Shown here: in pieces, positions 1-8,163 of the stretch
How positions within the stretch are numbered: the stretch's first letter is position 1
Layout: the number at the start of each line of letters is the position of its first letter
Assembly: GCA_964511535.1 (NCBI GenBank)
Contig: CAZEFW010000003.1
Span: 62,001 to 126,000 of the forward strand
Length of the DNA stretch: 64,000 nucleotides
Source of the DNA: CAZCFB01 sp964511535
GTDB lineage: Bacteria; Myxococcota_A; Polyangia; GCA-2747355; CAZCFB01
Direction: 5' to 3'
The notes under the pieces: model-generated
What the model was told of the DNA's origin: nothing
The model's database searches: none
Seen by the model: only the letters and a program-made list of their open reading frames with translations
Made by a program: the position numbers and the translations under genes

Positions 1-1032
1 GCCCTGCCCGAGGTGAGCCTGGTCATCCACCTGTTCGGGTTCGAGCCGGGGCAGGCGCTGGAGCCCCAGGGCGGCCAGAATGAGTTCCTCTCCGCCATGG
101 TGGCGGCGCGTGAGCTCTCGCAGCACCTGTCCCTGGCAGAGATCGCGCGGGTCGCGGCTTGCATCGAGTTGACCATCCCCTTTCGCCCGCCCCGGAAGAC
201 TGACGGCGCCAGGCCCGTGCGGGTGCTGCTCGAGCGGCTCGAGGCTGCCAACGCCCGGTACCGCCTCGGCATGAGCCCGGGGCAGCTTCGCCACGCCATG
301 AAGCAGGCGGTGCGGCTGTGCGTGCGTGACGTGGCCGGCTTTGGCTACGACGTCGACCTGTTCATGGACAACACCTGGAGCCTGCTGCCCGAGACGAACC
401 ACTTCCTGCAGAACCCCCAGAGCTACTCCGTGACCGAGTACCGCGCCTCGATGCAGCGCTCCTTCAGCTTCTTCTCCTCGTTGCGGCCGGAGGATATCTA
501 CAACAGCTTCGACGGGGAGCCGGGGGAGGACATCCTGAAGGTGCTCACCCGGCGGGCGACCTACAACCTGGAGGTAGGCCAGCTCTACCTGGCCTCCAAG
601 CTGGTGGCGCTGGCGGTGCTCGAGGCCCTCGCCGCGCGCGTGGGTCAGCACACGCCCGTCGCCACCCTGCTCCAGGAGGACCCCGCCGCCCTGCCCGAGG
701 GGCGCGCGCCAGAGCCGTACCCCGTGCTCGGCCAGGAGCCGGCGGCGTTCCCCACCAGCGAGGCGCGAGACGTCTACGCCTTGCTGGCCAGGGGGCGCAC
801 CCAGGAGACGTCCTACGACCTGAACAACTCTCCCATCGCGGCGCACTTCTTCAGCGTGCTGGGGGCAGCGGGCATTCGGTCCAGGCTGGGCCGCGCCCAG
901 TCCTACTTCGAGGGCGAGATCACCGCCGACGAGATGATCCAACTGGTGCCTGCGGAGCTGGTGGCGCCCATCAAGGAGCGCATCGCGGAGATGATGCGCC
1001 GGCGCATGGTGGCGGTGTCCCGGGCTCCCTGA
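1..1032 (+). CDS. Unknown protein, 5' end cut by the window
   Basis: The frame is open from the first base, so the true start probably lies upstream; a GTG at 13 is the first possible start inside. The visible part (about 343 codons) is soluble, with no signal peptide or membrane segment. It is rich in helices and has a mid-region with many aromatic residues (around NTWSLLPETNHFLQNPQ). The C-terminus is a basic run (MMRRRMVAVSRAP). I recognise no domain. It ends 35 bases before the stop of a convergent gene. I can say only that it is a long, clean, GC-rich coding frame. Confidence 0.75.
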   Translation, partial: ALPEVSLVIHLFGFEPGQALEPQGGQNEFLSAMVAARELSQHLSLAEIARVAACIELTIPFRPPRKTDGARPVRVLLERLEAANARYRLGMSPGQLRHAMKQAVRLCVRDVAGFGYDVDLFMDNTWSLLPETNHFLQNPQSYSVTEYRASMQRSFSFFSSLRPEDIYNSFDGEPGEDILKVLTRRATYNLEVGQLYLASKLVALAVLEALAARVGQHTPVATLLQEDPAALPEGRAPEPYPVLGQEPAAFPTSEARDVYALLARGRTQETSYDLNNSPIAAHFFSVLGAAGIRSRLGRAQSYFEGEITADEMIQLVPAELVAPIKERIAEMMRRRMVAVSRAP

Positions 1033-1066
1033 GCCCGCTGCTTCAGCGGGTGCTGTTGGTGGGGGC

Positions 1067-1948
1067 TCAGTCGCTGGAGCGCGTGGAGAGCACCTTCGCC
1101 ACTGCGGCCGGCATGTCAGCCGGCATGTCTCCATCCACCGAGTAGTGCACGATGCCGTGGGGCTGCTTCGACGTGCCGGCCATGAGCGTATTGGCCAGGC
1201 CGCGGGCGCTGACGGTGTTGTTGATGCGGGGCATGGTCTCCAGCTTCAGGGCGGAGAGGGTGTTGGTGACGAACGATGTGCAGGAGCGGCTGTTGATGCG
1301 CAGCTGGACCTTGCCGTCCGGCCCGGTGGTCTTGCCGAGGACCCGCTGGCGGTAGCCGTTGGGCGACTCCAGGTACTCCTGGCCGCCATCCTTCACCAGC
1401 TTGGCCGTGATGTTGCGCGTCTCGGCCCGGCGCTTGGTCTTGAGGATCTCCCAGCCGTTGGCGCGCTGCTCCACGGTCAGGGTCCGGCCGTTGAGGGAGA
1501 ACGCCGGGAAGTTGTACTTGTTGGCCGACTGCACCACCCGGGTGAAGGCCCGGTCGATGGCCCGCCGGTCGGAGCGGCTGATGCGGAAGACGGCGCCGGC
1601 GCTGGTGTTCAGGATGTTGTTCTGCTCGAACCGGTTGGCCTTGGCCGCCTTGCTGCCGAGCATCTGGTACTCGTTGTGCCCCACCCGGATGGAGGTGTGC
1701 CCCACGTTGAGGTGCGGGTCGAAACGCACCTCGATGGTGTTCTTGGAGGCCTTGCCCCACTGAGCCTGCTCCTTGTACGCCCTGCCAAAGGAGCGCACGT
1801 TGATGAACAGCTTGCGGCTTTTGACCTGGACCTTGCCCTTCATGAACCGGGTGGCCTCGTGGCCCCACCGGGGCTTGTCATGACGGGCGTGAGCAACCGA
1901 GGAGGTGGCGAGCAGCAGCAGCAGGGCGAATGAGAGAGCGCGTTTCAT
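1067..1948 (-). CDS. Secreted protein, possible permuted papain-like fold
   Basis: 293 residues from the ATG at 1948; an upstream in-frame codon at 1966 would spoil the signal peptide. Residues 1-20 (MKRALSFALLLLLATSSVAH) are a clear Sec signal. A His in a GHTSIRVG motif (H84) precedes a Cys in SRSCTSFVTNTL (C223). This His-then-Cys order and the local context resemble LRAT/NlpC-type permuted papain folds, which include amidases, lipid acyltransferases and peptidases; this is inference from motif shape only. There is no Shine-Dalgarno before the ATG; an AT-rich -10-like stretch lies at 1954-1961. It follows the PspA/ABC operon on the same strand, separated by a 47-bp inverted-repeat element. 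Function unknown. Confidence 0.7.
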   Translation of the reverse strand: MKRALSFALLLLLATSSVAHARHDKPRWGHEATRFMKGKVQVKSRKLFINVRSFGRAYKEQAQWGKASKNTIEVRFDPHLNVGHTSIRVGHNEYQMLGSKAAKANRFEQNNILNTSAGAVFRISRSDRRAIDRAFTRVVQSANKYNFPAFSLNGRTLTVEQRANGWEILKTKRRAETRNITAKLVKDGGQEYLESPNGYRQRVLGKTTGPDGKVQLRINSRSCTSFVTNTLSALKLETMPRINNTVSARGLANTLMAGTSKQPHGIVHYSVDGDMPADMPAAVAKVLSTRSSD

Positions 1949-2071
1949 GCCCGCATAAATAAGCATGAACAGTGCCAGTTTTTAACCTGCTGAAATCACT
2001 GAGAACCCAACAGCCCAGGGGGTGGCAGTCCGACCTTCCGCTTTCCAGATTACGAGCACTCTGCCGCCCCA

Positions 2072-2118
2072 ATAAAATGTCAAGTGGTGGGGTCTGACCC
2101 CCCTTGTTGACATTTTAT
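2072..2118. repeat. 47-bp element with perfect 12-bp terminal inverted repeats
   Basis: ATAAAATGTCAA (2072-2083) is matched exactly by TTGACATTTTAT (2107-2118). A second dyad, GGGGTCTGACCCC, lies between them. The right end abuts the stop codon of the upstream minus-strand gene. It could be a REP/MITE-like mobile unit or a terminator: on the minus strand the stem is followed by TTTTATT. GGTCTGACCCC cores are familiar from repeats mobilised by REP-associated transposases, but no transposase is present here. Confidence 0.65.
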
Positions 2119-2984
2119 CAGGCGCTGTCGAGGTCTTCTTCGATGAAGGCGGGGGGCAGGACGTCGGACTCGTCAAGGCCGCTGAGGAACTGGAGCTCGC
2201 TCATGGCCTTTTCGGTCTGCTCCATGGTGGCGGCGACGCCGTCCACCTCGTGGGTGATGAAGTCTGGCTCCTGGCGATTGACCGCCATCTCCGCGATGCT
2301 GGTGATCTTGGCGTCGATGCGGTCCAGCTCCAGCTGAACCAGCTCATGCTTGGACTTGGCCTTGAGCAGGTTGTCCAGCCGCGCCTGGGCGCTGGCCAGG
2401 GTGTCCTCGAGGGTCCGGCGCATGCGGGGCTCGTCTCCCGCGTCCTCCGCGGCCGGGCCCAGAGAGTCCACGCGGGCCTTGATCCGGTCGATGTCGGCCT
2501 GGATCGCACTCTCGTCGGTGGTCTCGAGGAACCGCTCAAGCGATCGTTTGGAGAACAGCAGCTTGAGGAACACCCACAGCAGCTTGTTGATCCCCTCGCT
2601 GTGCATGGTGGCCACTTCGCTCAGGCTCACCTCTTCCTTGACGCCTCCGGACAGCGCCTGCAGGTCACGGCAGCGGCGCCGCAGCTCCTCGAAGCGAGAG
2701 CGGCTGCGCGGATCCAACGACTCGAAGATGCGCTCGAGGGCCTCGGCCTTCACCTCGGCCTTTCCGGTCTTGTGGGCCTGGGCCTTGACGTGGGACTGGA
2801 ACTTGGGCCGGGTGGAGAGCCCGGCCAGATAGACCATCTCTCCCGCCGCCACCAGGGGCAGCACCACGTCCGGGTGCCCGGACAGGAATCCGCCGACAAC
2901 TCCCGCCCCGAAAGCCAGAAGATTCCAATGATTTAAAAATGCGGTCCTCACGTAATCCATGAAGCCGATTTTGTTGGATGCCAT
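2118..2984 (-). CDS. Membrane-anchored coiled-coil protein, last gene of the PspA/ABC operon
   Basis: 288 residues from the ATG at 2984, three bases after the ATPase stop; the longer open frame overlaps the ATPase and is not used. Residues about 15-55 hold a hydrophobic hairpin (NLLAFGAGVVGGFLSGHPDV and VVLPLVAAGEMVYLAGL). The rest is charged and helical, consistent with long coiled coils (for example EALERIFESLDPRSRSRFEE and LDNLLKAKSKHELVQLELDR). I recognise no family. Its tight spacing to the ATPase says it is co-transcribed and probably belongs to the same envelope complex. PspA, at the other end of the operon, is also a coiled-coil protein, so partnering is possible but is inference. Confidence 0.75.
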   Translation of the reverse strand: MASNKIGFMDYVRTAFLNHWNLLAFGAGVVGGFLSGHPDVVLPLVAAGEMVYLAGLSTRPKFQSHVKAQAHKTGKAEVKAEALERIFESLDPRSRSRFEELRRRCRDLQALSGGVKEEVSLSEVATMHSEGINKLLWVFLKLLFSKRSLERFLETTDESAIQADIDRIKARVDSLGPAAEDAGDEPRMRRTLEDTLASAQARLDNLLKAKSKHELVQLELDRIDAKITSIAEMAVNRQEPDFITHEVDGVAATMEQTEKAMSELQFLSGLDESDVLPPAFIEEDLDSA

Positions 2985-2986
2985 GG

Positions 2987-4315
2987 CTACTCCTCTGCCT
3001 CGGCTCGGGCCTTCGCTTCCTTCTCGGCCTCGCGTTCCAGCCGGTCGATGATCTCGCGCAGCTCGAACACCTGGTCCTGAAACGCCGGGTCTCGTTGCAT
3101 CTCCATGGCCGGAAAATCCGGCGGCGGCACCGGGATCTGACGCGTGATGGTGCCCGGCGAGCGGGAGAAGAGGAACACACGGTCCCCGAGGTAGACCGCC
3201 TCGTCGATGCTGTGGGTGACGAAGAAGACCGTGGCCTCCACCTCTCGCCACAGGGCCACCAGCAGATCCTGCATGCGCATGCGGGTCACGGGATCCAGGG
3301 CGCCGAACGGCTCATCCATCAGGATGATCTTCGGCTGCAGGATCAACGTCCGCGCGATGGCCACGCGCTGGCGCATACCGCCGGAGAGCTGGTGCGGGTA
3401 CTTGTCCGCGTCAGCCTTGACCGACAGCCCCACCTTGTCGATCCACTCCCGGGCCAGGTCGTCCCGCTCACGGCGGCTCATGCCCCCGCGGCACTCCAGC
3501 CCGAAGGTGATGTTGCGGAGCACGGTGCGGTTGTCGAAGGAGGTGTACGACTGGAACACCATGCCCCGGTCCGCGCCCGGCCCGCCCACGTCCTCGCCGA
3601 AGACCTTGACGCTGCCCTCGGTGGGCGGGTGCTGCGGCTCGAGCCCGGCCACGAGGCGCAGGACGGTCGATTTGCCGCAGCCGGAGGGGCCGAGGATGGA
3701 GATGAACTCGCCCTTGTCCGGCAGGTCCTCAACGGTGAAGTGGACGTCCTGGATGGCGGTGAACTCCCGCCGCGTCCCCACCGCGTAGGTCTTGGTCACA
3801 TGATCGAACACAACCACATGGGGGCGCTCAGCTTCCGCTTTGCCCGGGCCCTGGCCCCCTTCAACTTTGGCCCCCTGCCCTGCTTTGGCCTCCGCCCCCT
3901 CCCCTTCCTCCGGGAACAGCCCCTGATAAACCTCCTGCACCTTCTCCACCGGCAGCTCGATGCCGGTCTTTTCGCTCCTGGAGTTGATGGTCTTGCAGAA
4001 CGCAGGCAGCCGGCGCCGGAAGAACTCTTCGGCCGACTTGCTCCGCCCCACGCTCTCGATCAAGCTGCCATCGAACTTGGTGGCGATGCGAGCCAGGGAG
4101 TGAGCTGATCTGTCGGAGCCTTCGCCCATGATGGCCGCCAGCGCCTTGATCCGGACCAGGCGGGGGTCCTGTTCCCCCTGGGGCTCTTCCTCCTCTTCTT
4201 CTGGCGGCCGCTCGTCCTCGGGCAAGTCATCCACGAACGCGGCCAGGGCGGCCTCGGCGTCTTCCGCGGTGTGCTTCTCCTGCTTCTCGGCGCTCTTTTT
4301 GGTCTCGTCAGCCAT
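2987..4315 (-). CDS. ABC transporter ATPase, SsuB/TauB/NrtD type, with acidic N-terminal extension
   Basis: 442 residues. The ABC domain occupies about 165-400 and is complete: Walker A GPSGCGKST (209-217), Q-loop MVFQ, signature LSGGMRQ (310-316), Walker B ILMDEP (331-336) and switch His in FFVTHS (368). It is closest in style to the nitrate/taurine/sulfonate (NitT/TauT) importer ATPases. The first 160 residues are not part of the normal domain: an acidic stretch (PPEEEEEEPQGEQDP), a helical section resembling a small independent domain, then a Gly/Glu linker. The start ATG follows GGAGAAG. It lies 5 bases after the permease stop, in an operon with a substrate-binding/OmpA fusion and PspA. 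It energises import across the inner membrane; the substrate is unknown. Confidence 0.93.
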   Translation of the reverse strand: MADETKKSAEKQEKHTAEDAEAALAAFVDDLPEDERPPEEEEEEPQGEQDPRLVRIKALAAIMGEGSDRSAHSLARIATKFDGSLIESVGRSKSAEEFFRRRLPAFCKTINSRSEKTGIELPVEKVQEVYQGLFPEEGEGAEAKAGQGAKVEGGQGPGKAEAERPHVVVFDHVTKTYAVGTRREFTAIQDVHFTVEDLPDKGEFISILGPSGCGKSTVLRLVAGLEPQHPPTEGSVKVFGEDVGGPGADRGMVFQSYTSFDNRTVLRNITFGLECRGGMSRRERDDLAREWIDKVGLSVKADADKYPHQLSGGMRQRVAIARTLILQPKIILMDEPFGALDPVTRMRMQDLLVALWREVEATVFFVTHSIDEAVYLGDRVFLFSRSPGTITRQIPVPPPDFPAMEMQRDPAFQDQVFELREIIDRLEREAEKEAKARAEAEE

Positions 4316-4320
4316 GCCCC

Positions 4321-5454
4321 TCACTTCTCCTTGAACCGGTAGGGGAACAGCTGCTTGCCGATCCAGTACAGCAGCCGATCGATGGCGTACGCCATCAGCG
4401 CGATGACCAGCAGGCAGAGGTAGACATGCTCCCGCGGCCCGCGCCGCTGGGACTGGGCGATGAGCGTGCCGAGCCCCTTGTCCATGTTCACCACCTCCGC
4501 CAGGATGATGTAGCCGAAGCCGAGGCCGAACAGCAGCCGGGTGGAGTTGAACAGGTCGGGCATGGCCAGGGGCAGCAGCACCTTCAGGATGATCTGCGAG
4601 CGGCTGGCGCCGAGGGTGTAGGCGGTGTCCAGATACTGCTGGGGCACGTGGGAGATGGTCTGGGTGGCGTCGAAGGTGATGAACGCCACGCAGGCGATGA
4701 AGATGAACATCACCTTCTGCAGCTCGTCGATGCCGAACCAGAGCATGGTGAGCGGGATGAGCGCCGCCACCGGGATGTTGCGGAAGAAGACCACCAGCGG
4801 CGCCACGAAGGCGCCGATGCGGCGGAAGGTGCCCGCCAGCAGGCCGAGGGGCATGCCGATGATCACCGCCAGGCCGAAGCCCTGGGCCACCCGCCACAGG
4901 CTGGCCGCGGCGTTACGGGTCAGGGCGCGGTCGAACCAGAGGGACTTGAAGGTGCCAAACACCTCCTGGGGCGAGCCCAGCGTGTTGGGCGAGACCATGC
5001 GCTCCTCGGGGCTGCCCAGGGTCACGATCCACCAGCCGAAGCCGATGAGCCCCAGGCACAGGGCGCCCATGATCAGCTTGCCCCACACCGAGGGTTCGTC
5101 CCGGATCTTGAAGAACCCGCGGAAGAACCCGCCGATGTAAGACGGCTTGGATGGGAGGTCGGCCTCGGCTTCAGCTACAGATTCAGCCTCGGCCTCAGAT
5201 TCAGCCCCGGCTTCAGCTTCAGCTTCAGCCTCAGCTCCAGCTTCAGCCTCAGGTTCAGCCTCAGCTTCTGCTTCAGCTTCTGCTTCAGCCTCAGGTTCAG
5301 CCTCAGCTTCTGCTTCTGCTTCAGCTTCAGGCTCAGCTTCAGCTTCTGCTTCAGGCTCAGCTTCAGCCTCAGCTTCGGGCTCGGCTTCGGGCTCGGCTTC
5401 GGTTTCAGCCTCGGCCTCAGCCTCCTCTACGTCCTTGTTTTCCTCGTCTGCCAT
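4321..5454 (-). CDS. ABC transporter permease (SsuC/TauC type) with long Glu/Ala N-terminal tail
   Basis: 377 residues. Residues 11-99 are almost pure Glu-Ala with occasional Pro; the permease domain follows. Membrane segments include LIMGALCLGLIGFGWWIVTL, FGLAVIIGMPLGLLAGTF and LCLLVIALMAYAIDRLLYWI. A typical BPD_transp_1 EAA loop is visible (DTAYTLGASRSQIILKVLLP). Family members are about 250-280 residues, so the tail adds about 100 highly acidic residues on the cytoplasmic side. The partner ATPase also has an acidic extension. The ATG is preceded by heptad copies of CTTGAGG that supply its only GAGG. It forms the inner-membrane channel of the importer. Confidence 0.92.
   Translation of the reverse strand: MADEENKDVEEAEAEAETEAEPEAEPEAEAEAEPEAEAEAEPEAEAEAEAEAEPEAEAEAEAEAEAEPEAEAGAEAEAEAEAGAESEAEAESVAEAEADLPSKPSYIGGFFRGFFKIRDEPSVWGKLIMGALCLGLIGFGWWIVTLGSPEERMVSPNTLGSPQEVFGTFKSLWFDRALTRNAAASLWRVAQGFGLAVIIGMPLGLLAGTFRRIGAFVAPLVVFFRNIPVAALIPLTMLWFGIDELQKVMFIFIACVAFITFDATQTISHVPQQYLDTAYTLGASRSQIILKVLLPLAMPDLFNSTRLLFGLGFGYIILAEVVNMDKGLGTLIAQSQRRGPREHVYLCLLVIALMAYAIDRLLYWIGKQLFPYRFKEK
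5158..5424. repeat. Low-complexity Glu/Ala-coding hexamer repeats
   Basis: About 267 bases of imperfect six-base units (GCTTCA, GCCTCA, GCTTCT on the plus strand) encode the Glu-Ala tail of the permease. Such tracts can change length by slippage in steps that keep the reading frame. The plus-strand open frames here (Ser/Ala or Leu/Gln repeats) are shadows. Confidence 0.9.
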
Positions 5455-5458
5455 TTAG

Positions 5459-5486
5459 CCTCAAGCCTCAAGACTCAAGCCTCAAG
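5459..5486 (-). repeat. Four heptad repeats that carry the permease ribosome-binding site
   Basis: On the minus strand CTTGAGG occurs four times in tandem (one copy is CTTGAGT) and ends four bases before the permease ATG. Each full copy contains GAGG, so the array is also a row of candidate Shine-Dalgarno sequences. The same heptad recurs at 47715-47799. Confidence 0.75.
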
Positions 5487-5488
5487 CC

Positions 5489-5505
5489 GCGGGCCGAAGG
5501 CCCGC
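5489..5505 (-). promoter_or_regulatory. Intercistronic hairpin after the substrate-binding protein gene
   Basis: GCGGGCC-GAA-GGCCCGC is a perfect 7-bp stem with a 3-base loop, starting at the stop codon of the substrate-binding gene. It has no U-run, so it looks more like an mRNA-stabilising or attenuating hairpin than a full terminator. In other ABC importers such hairpins help keep binding protein above permease levels; here that role is inference. Confidence 0.55.
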
Positions 5506-7250
5506 TACCCCTCGGACTCCAGCGGGTAGACCTTTACCTCCACGCGGCGATTCTTGGCGTGGTTGTTCGGGTCGTTCTCGTCGGAGGCCTTGTTCCAGCC
5601 CATGCCCTCGGCCGAGAACTGGTTCGGCTGCAGGGTCTTGAACTTCTTGATCAGGGCCTCCTTGACCGAGTTGGCGCGGTTCTGGCTCAGCTCCTGGACG
5701 GCCTGGAACGGCACCTTGCCCTTCATGGAGGCGTCGGTGTGGCCCTCGATGATGATGCGCGCCGCGCCGTACTGCCCGGACAGCTTGCCGATCTCCTCCA
5801 GCACGAAGGGCACGTTCGGATCGTAGAGCTCTTCCACGGTCTTGTTGCCGATCTGCTTGGTGACCTTCTTGATCAGGTTCCAGTCGTTCGGGTAGAAGTG
5901 GATCACCACCGTCTTGGTCAGGATCTCCCCTGACTCGGCCTTGATGGAGCTCACGGTCTTGGGCGTGAACTTCACGTCGTACTCGTTCTTCTGGTTGGCG
6001 TACTTGGGCACCGAGCCGAGCTTCTTGATGATGGAGAAGTCCATCACCGTGTCGAAGTCCACCTTCTTGCTCACCTTGCCGCGGCGCTTGTACAGGTAGT
6101 AGGCCGTGTCCCAGGTGCGCTCGAAGTTGGTGGGGTTGTTCTGGTTCAGGAAGAACTCGCGGTTCTCGGCGTAGTTGGTGCTGTGGGCGTCGGCCAGCAT
6201 CTCCATGGTCTCGTTGGCCGGGATGTTGTACGCCTTGGCCATCAGCTGGGCCGCCTTCTGCTTGTTGTCCGGCAGCTTGACGTCCTCCATGGCGTCGAAG
6301 ATGCCCCGCACCAGCCCCTCGAGCACGTCCTTGTTGTCCTTGGCGAAGTCGGCGCGGGCGAACCACACGTCGGCGATGAGCTTGTTGGCCGTGGCGGTGG
6401 AGACCAGCAGCTTGTTCCCCTTGACCTTGCTCAGGTTGTAGATGTCCGGCGCCCAGGAGACACAGGCCGTGATCGACTTGTCGCTGTTGAACGCGGCGGC
6501 GGCCTGGAAGGCATCGCCGGTGTACTTGTACTTCACCTCCGACGGCTGGATGCCGGCGTTGATCAGCGCATTGAGCAGGAAGAACTCGGACGGCGAGTTC
6601 TGGGCCAGCGCCACGGTCTTGCCCCGCAGGTCGTTGATGCTGTCGATGCCGCGGGCCACGATGCCGTCGCCGCCGTTGGACCAGTCGACCTGCTGGAAGA
6701 TGCGCGGCATGGTGCGTGAGTCCTTGGACAGCTCCTCCATGAACAGGGGGACCATGTCGAGGGTGGCCCAGCCGATGTGCACCTTGCCCGTGGCGTAAGC
6801 GTCGCGCATGGCCACCGGATCGTCGATGAGCACCAGGTCCAGCTTGAAGGTCTTGCCCGAGGGGGTCTTCCACACCTTGCCCGGCTTCAGGCCGTTGTTG
6901 GCGAAGATGATGGGAGCCCAGCCGGCCCACACGTTGAGCGCGAAGCGCACCGTGTTGTCCTTCATCTTGGCGTAGTCGCTGACGCCCTTGACCGGCGGGA
7001 GCTTCTCCGCGGGGATGAACCGGTACTCCTTGACGGTGGTGGGCGCCTGGTCGTCCGGCGCCTCGGCGCCGCCCTTGCCGCCTCCCTTGATATTATCCAG
7101 CTCTTCCTTGCTGATCTTTTGTCCCTTGGCGTCGTCCTTCTTTCCCTCGGGGGCGAGGATGCCGGTGCGCCACAGGGCCACACCAACCAGCCCGACGACC
7201 ACCAGGGCGACGACGATGAAGAATGCAGGCTTCGGTTTGCCAGCCATCAT
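5505..7250 (-). CDS. Membrane-anchored ABC substrate-binding protein fused to an OmpA-like peptidoglycan-binding domain
   Basis: 581 residues. A single N-terminal helix (about 8-30) without an obvious cleavage site anchors it. Residues about 100-390 match NitT/TauT-type periplasmic binding proteins (NVWAGWAPIIFANNG, LIDDPVAMRDAYATGKVHIG, SINDLRGKTVALAQNSP). Residues about 446-577 form an OmpA C-terminal domain with both usual peptidoglycan (diaminopimelate) contacts, Asp in EGHTD (506) and Arg in NRRVEV (569). Binding proteins normally diffuse or carry a lipid anchor; tethering one to both the inner membrane and the cell wall is unusual. Two ATGs sit in tandem; AGGAGG is 3 bases before the first and 6 before the second (7247), so the second may be the real start. 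It is second in the operon, after PspA. Confidence 0.93.
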   Translation of the reverse strand: MMAGKPKPAFFIVVALVVVGLVGVALWRTGILAPEGKKDDAKGQKISKEELDNIKGGGKGGAEAPDDQAPTTVKEYRFIPAEKLPPVKGVSDYAKMKDNTVRFALNVWAGWAPIIFANNGLKPGKVWKTPSGKTFKLDLVLIDDPVAMRDAYATGKVHIGWATLDMVPLFMEELSKDSRTMPRIFQQVDWSNGGDGIVARGIDSINDLRGKTVALAQNSPSEFFLLNALINAGIQPSEVKYKYTGDAFQAAAAFNSDKSITACVSWAPDIYNLSKVKGNKLLVSTATANKLIADVWFARADFAKDNKDVLEGLVRGIFDAMEDVKLPDNKQKAAQLMAKAYNIPANETMEMLADAHSTNYAENREFFLNQNNPTNFERTWDTAYYLYKRRGKVSKKVDFDTVMDFSIIKKLGSVPKYANQKNEYDVKFTPKTVSSIKAESGEILTKTVVIHFYPNDWNLIKKVTKQIGNKTVEELYDPNVPFVLEEIGKLSGQYGAARIIIEGHTDASMKGKVPFQAVQELSQNRANSVKEALIKKFKTLQPNQFSAEGMGWNKASDENDPNNHAKNRRVEVKVYPLESEG

Positions 7251-7340
7251 TGACCTCCTAACTCGTTCGCTTGAGTTTCAACGCTCATTTGTTCCGTGGG
7301 GCCGCCGGGGCGGCGCCCGCAGGTGATCTATTCAGTAACC

Positions 7341-8123
7341 TCAGGTGGTCTCGGTGATCTTGTCGGGGACGTCGGGCAGAGCCTCCTCCGCCGTCTCCTC
7401 CACCTCAGGTCCGAGGCTCTTGTCCGACGCGGTGATGCCCGCCGTCTCGGCGGTCTTGAGGCCCATGTCCACCTCGAACTGGGAGAGCAGGTCTTCCGCC
7501 ATGCTCTCCTCCAGGGCCTGCTCCGCCTCGATGGTCTCCATCCCCTCGTCCGAGAGGTCGGCGGCCACACGCACGGCGGCGCGGTTCAGGTCGATCTTCT
7601 CCTGGATCACCATCTCCAGCTCGCCGAAGTCGGTGGTGACGTCGAAGTTGAACGACTGGGACAGCCGCGCCAGCTCCGCCTCGGCGTTGGACATCTTCAG
7701 GTCCGCCTCGTAGCGCTTGATCTTCTCTCGCACGCTGGACAGCTTCTTGGACGCGTGGCGGATCTTCTCTACGTTGTTGTTGTAGGCCGTCTCGTGCATC
7801 TTGAGCTGCTCGCGGTTCTCTGCCAGCTCCTGCTGCGTCTTCTGCAGCTGGATGGCGAGCTGTCCCGCCGTCTCGCGGTCCCCGGCCTTGAGGTAAGCCT
7901 TGATCTTGGCCGTGAGCTGGGCCTCCTGCTTCTCCTCCTTCTTGACCTGGCGCGTGACGCGCTCCACCAGGGCGCGGTACTGCTCGAGGCCCTTTCGGCC
8001 CTCCTTGAGCTGTTCCACCGCCTGGTCGTACTCGTACTGCATCTGCGCGATGGGGTCTGCGCTCCAGAAGAAGTTGGCCAGCTTGTTGAACTGGGCCACG
8101 ATGGCGTTCCACATCTTACCCAT
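7341..8123 (-). CDS. PspA/IM30 family membrane-stress protein
   Basis: 260 residues from the ATG at 8123, preceded by AGGAG at 7-8 bases spacing; the GTG two codons earlier lies too close. The sequence is a long coiled coil typical of PspA/Vipp1/IM30: ADPIAQMQYEYDQAVEQLKE, then runs of charged heptads. An extra acidic tail (about 215-260, ending DVPDKITETT) goes beyond the usual 220-230 residues. Family members polymerise on the inner face of the cytoplasmic membrane, sense curvature stress and maintain proton-motive force. As first gene of a five-gene ABC operon, it probably protects or remodels the membrane around the transporter; that link is inference. Confidence 0.9.
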   Translation of the reverse strand: MGKMWNAIVAQFNKLANFFWSADPIAQMQYEYDQAVEQLKEGRKGLEQYRALVERVTRQVKKEEKQEAQLTAKIKAYLKAGDRETAGQLAIQLQKTQQELAENREQLKMHETAYNNNVEKIRHASKKLSSVREKIKRYEADLKMSNAEAELARLSQSFNFDVTTDFGELEMVIQEKIDLNRAAVRVAADLSDEGMETIEAEQALEESMAEDLLSQFEVDMGLKTAETAGITASDKSLGPEVEETAEEALPDVPDKITETT

Positions 8124-8163
8124 GGGCACTCTCCTGCATGACGAATCGGTAGTAGGTCCGGGA

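Noticed and set aside
5147..5933. Plus-strand frames with Ser/Ala or Leu/Gln repeats
   Set aside because: They read the Glu/Ala-coding repeat of the permease in other frames.
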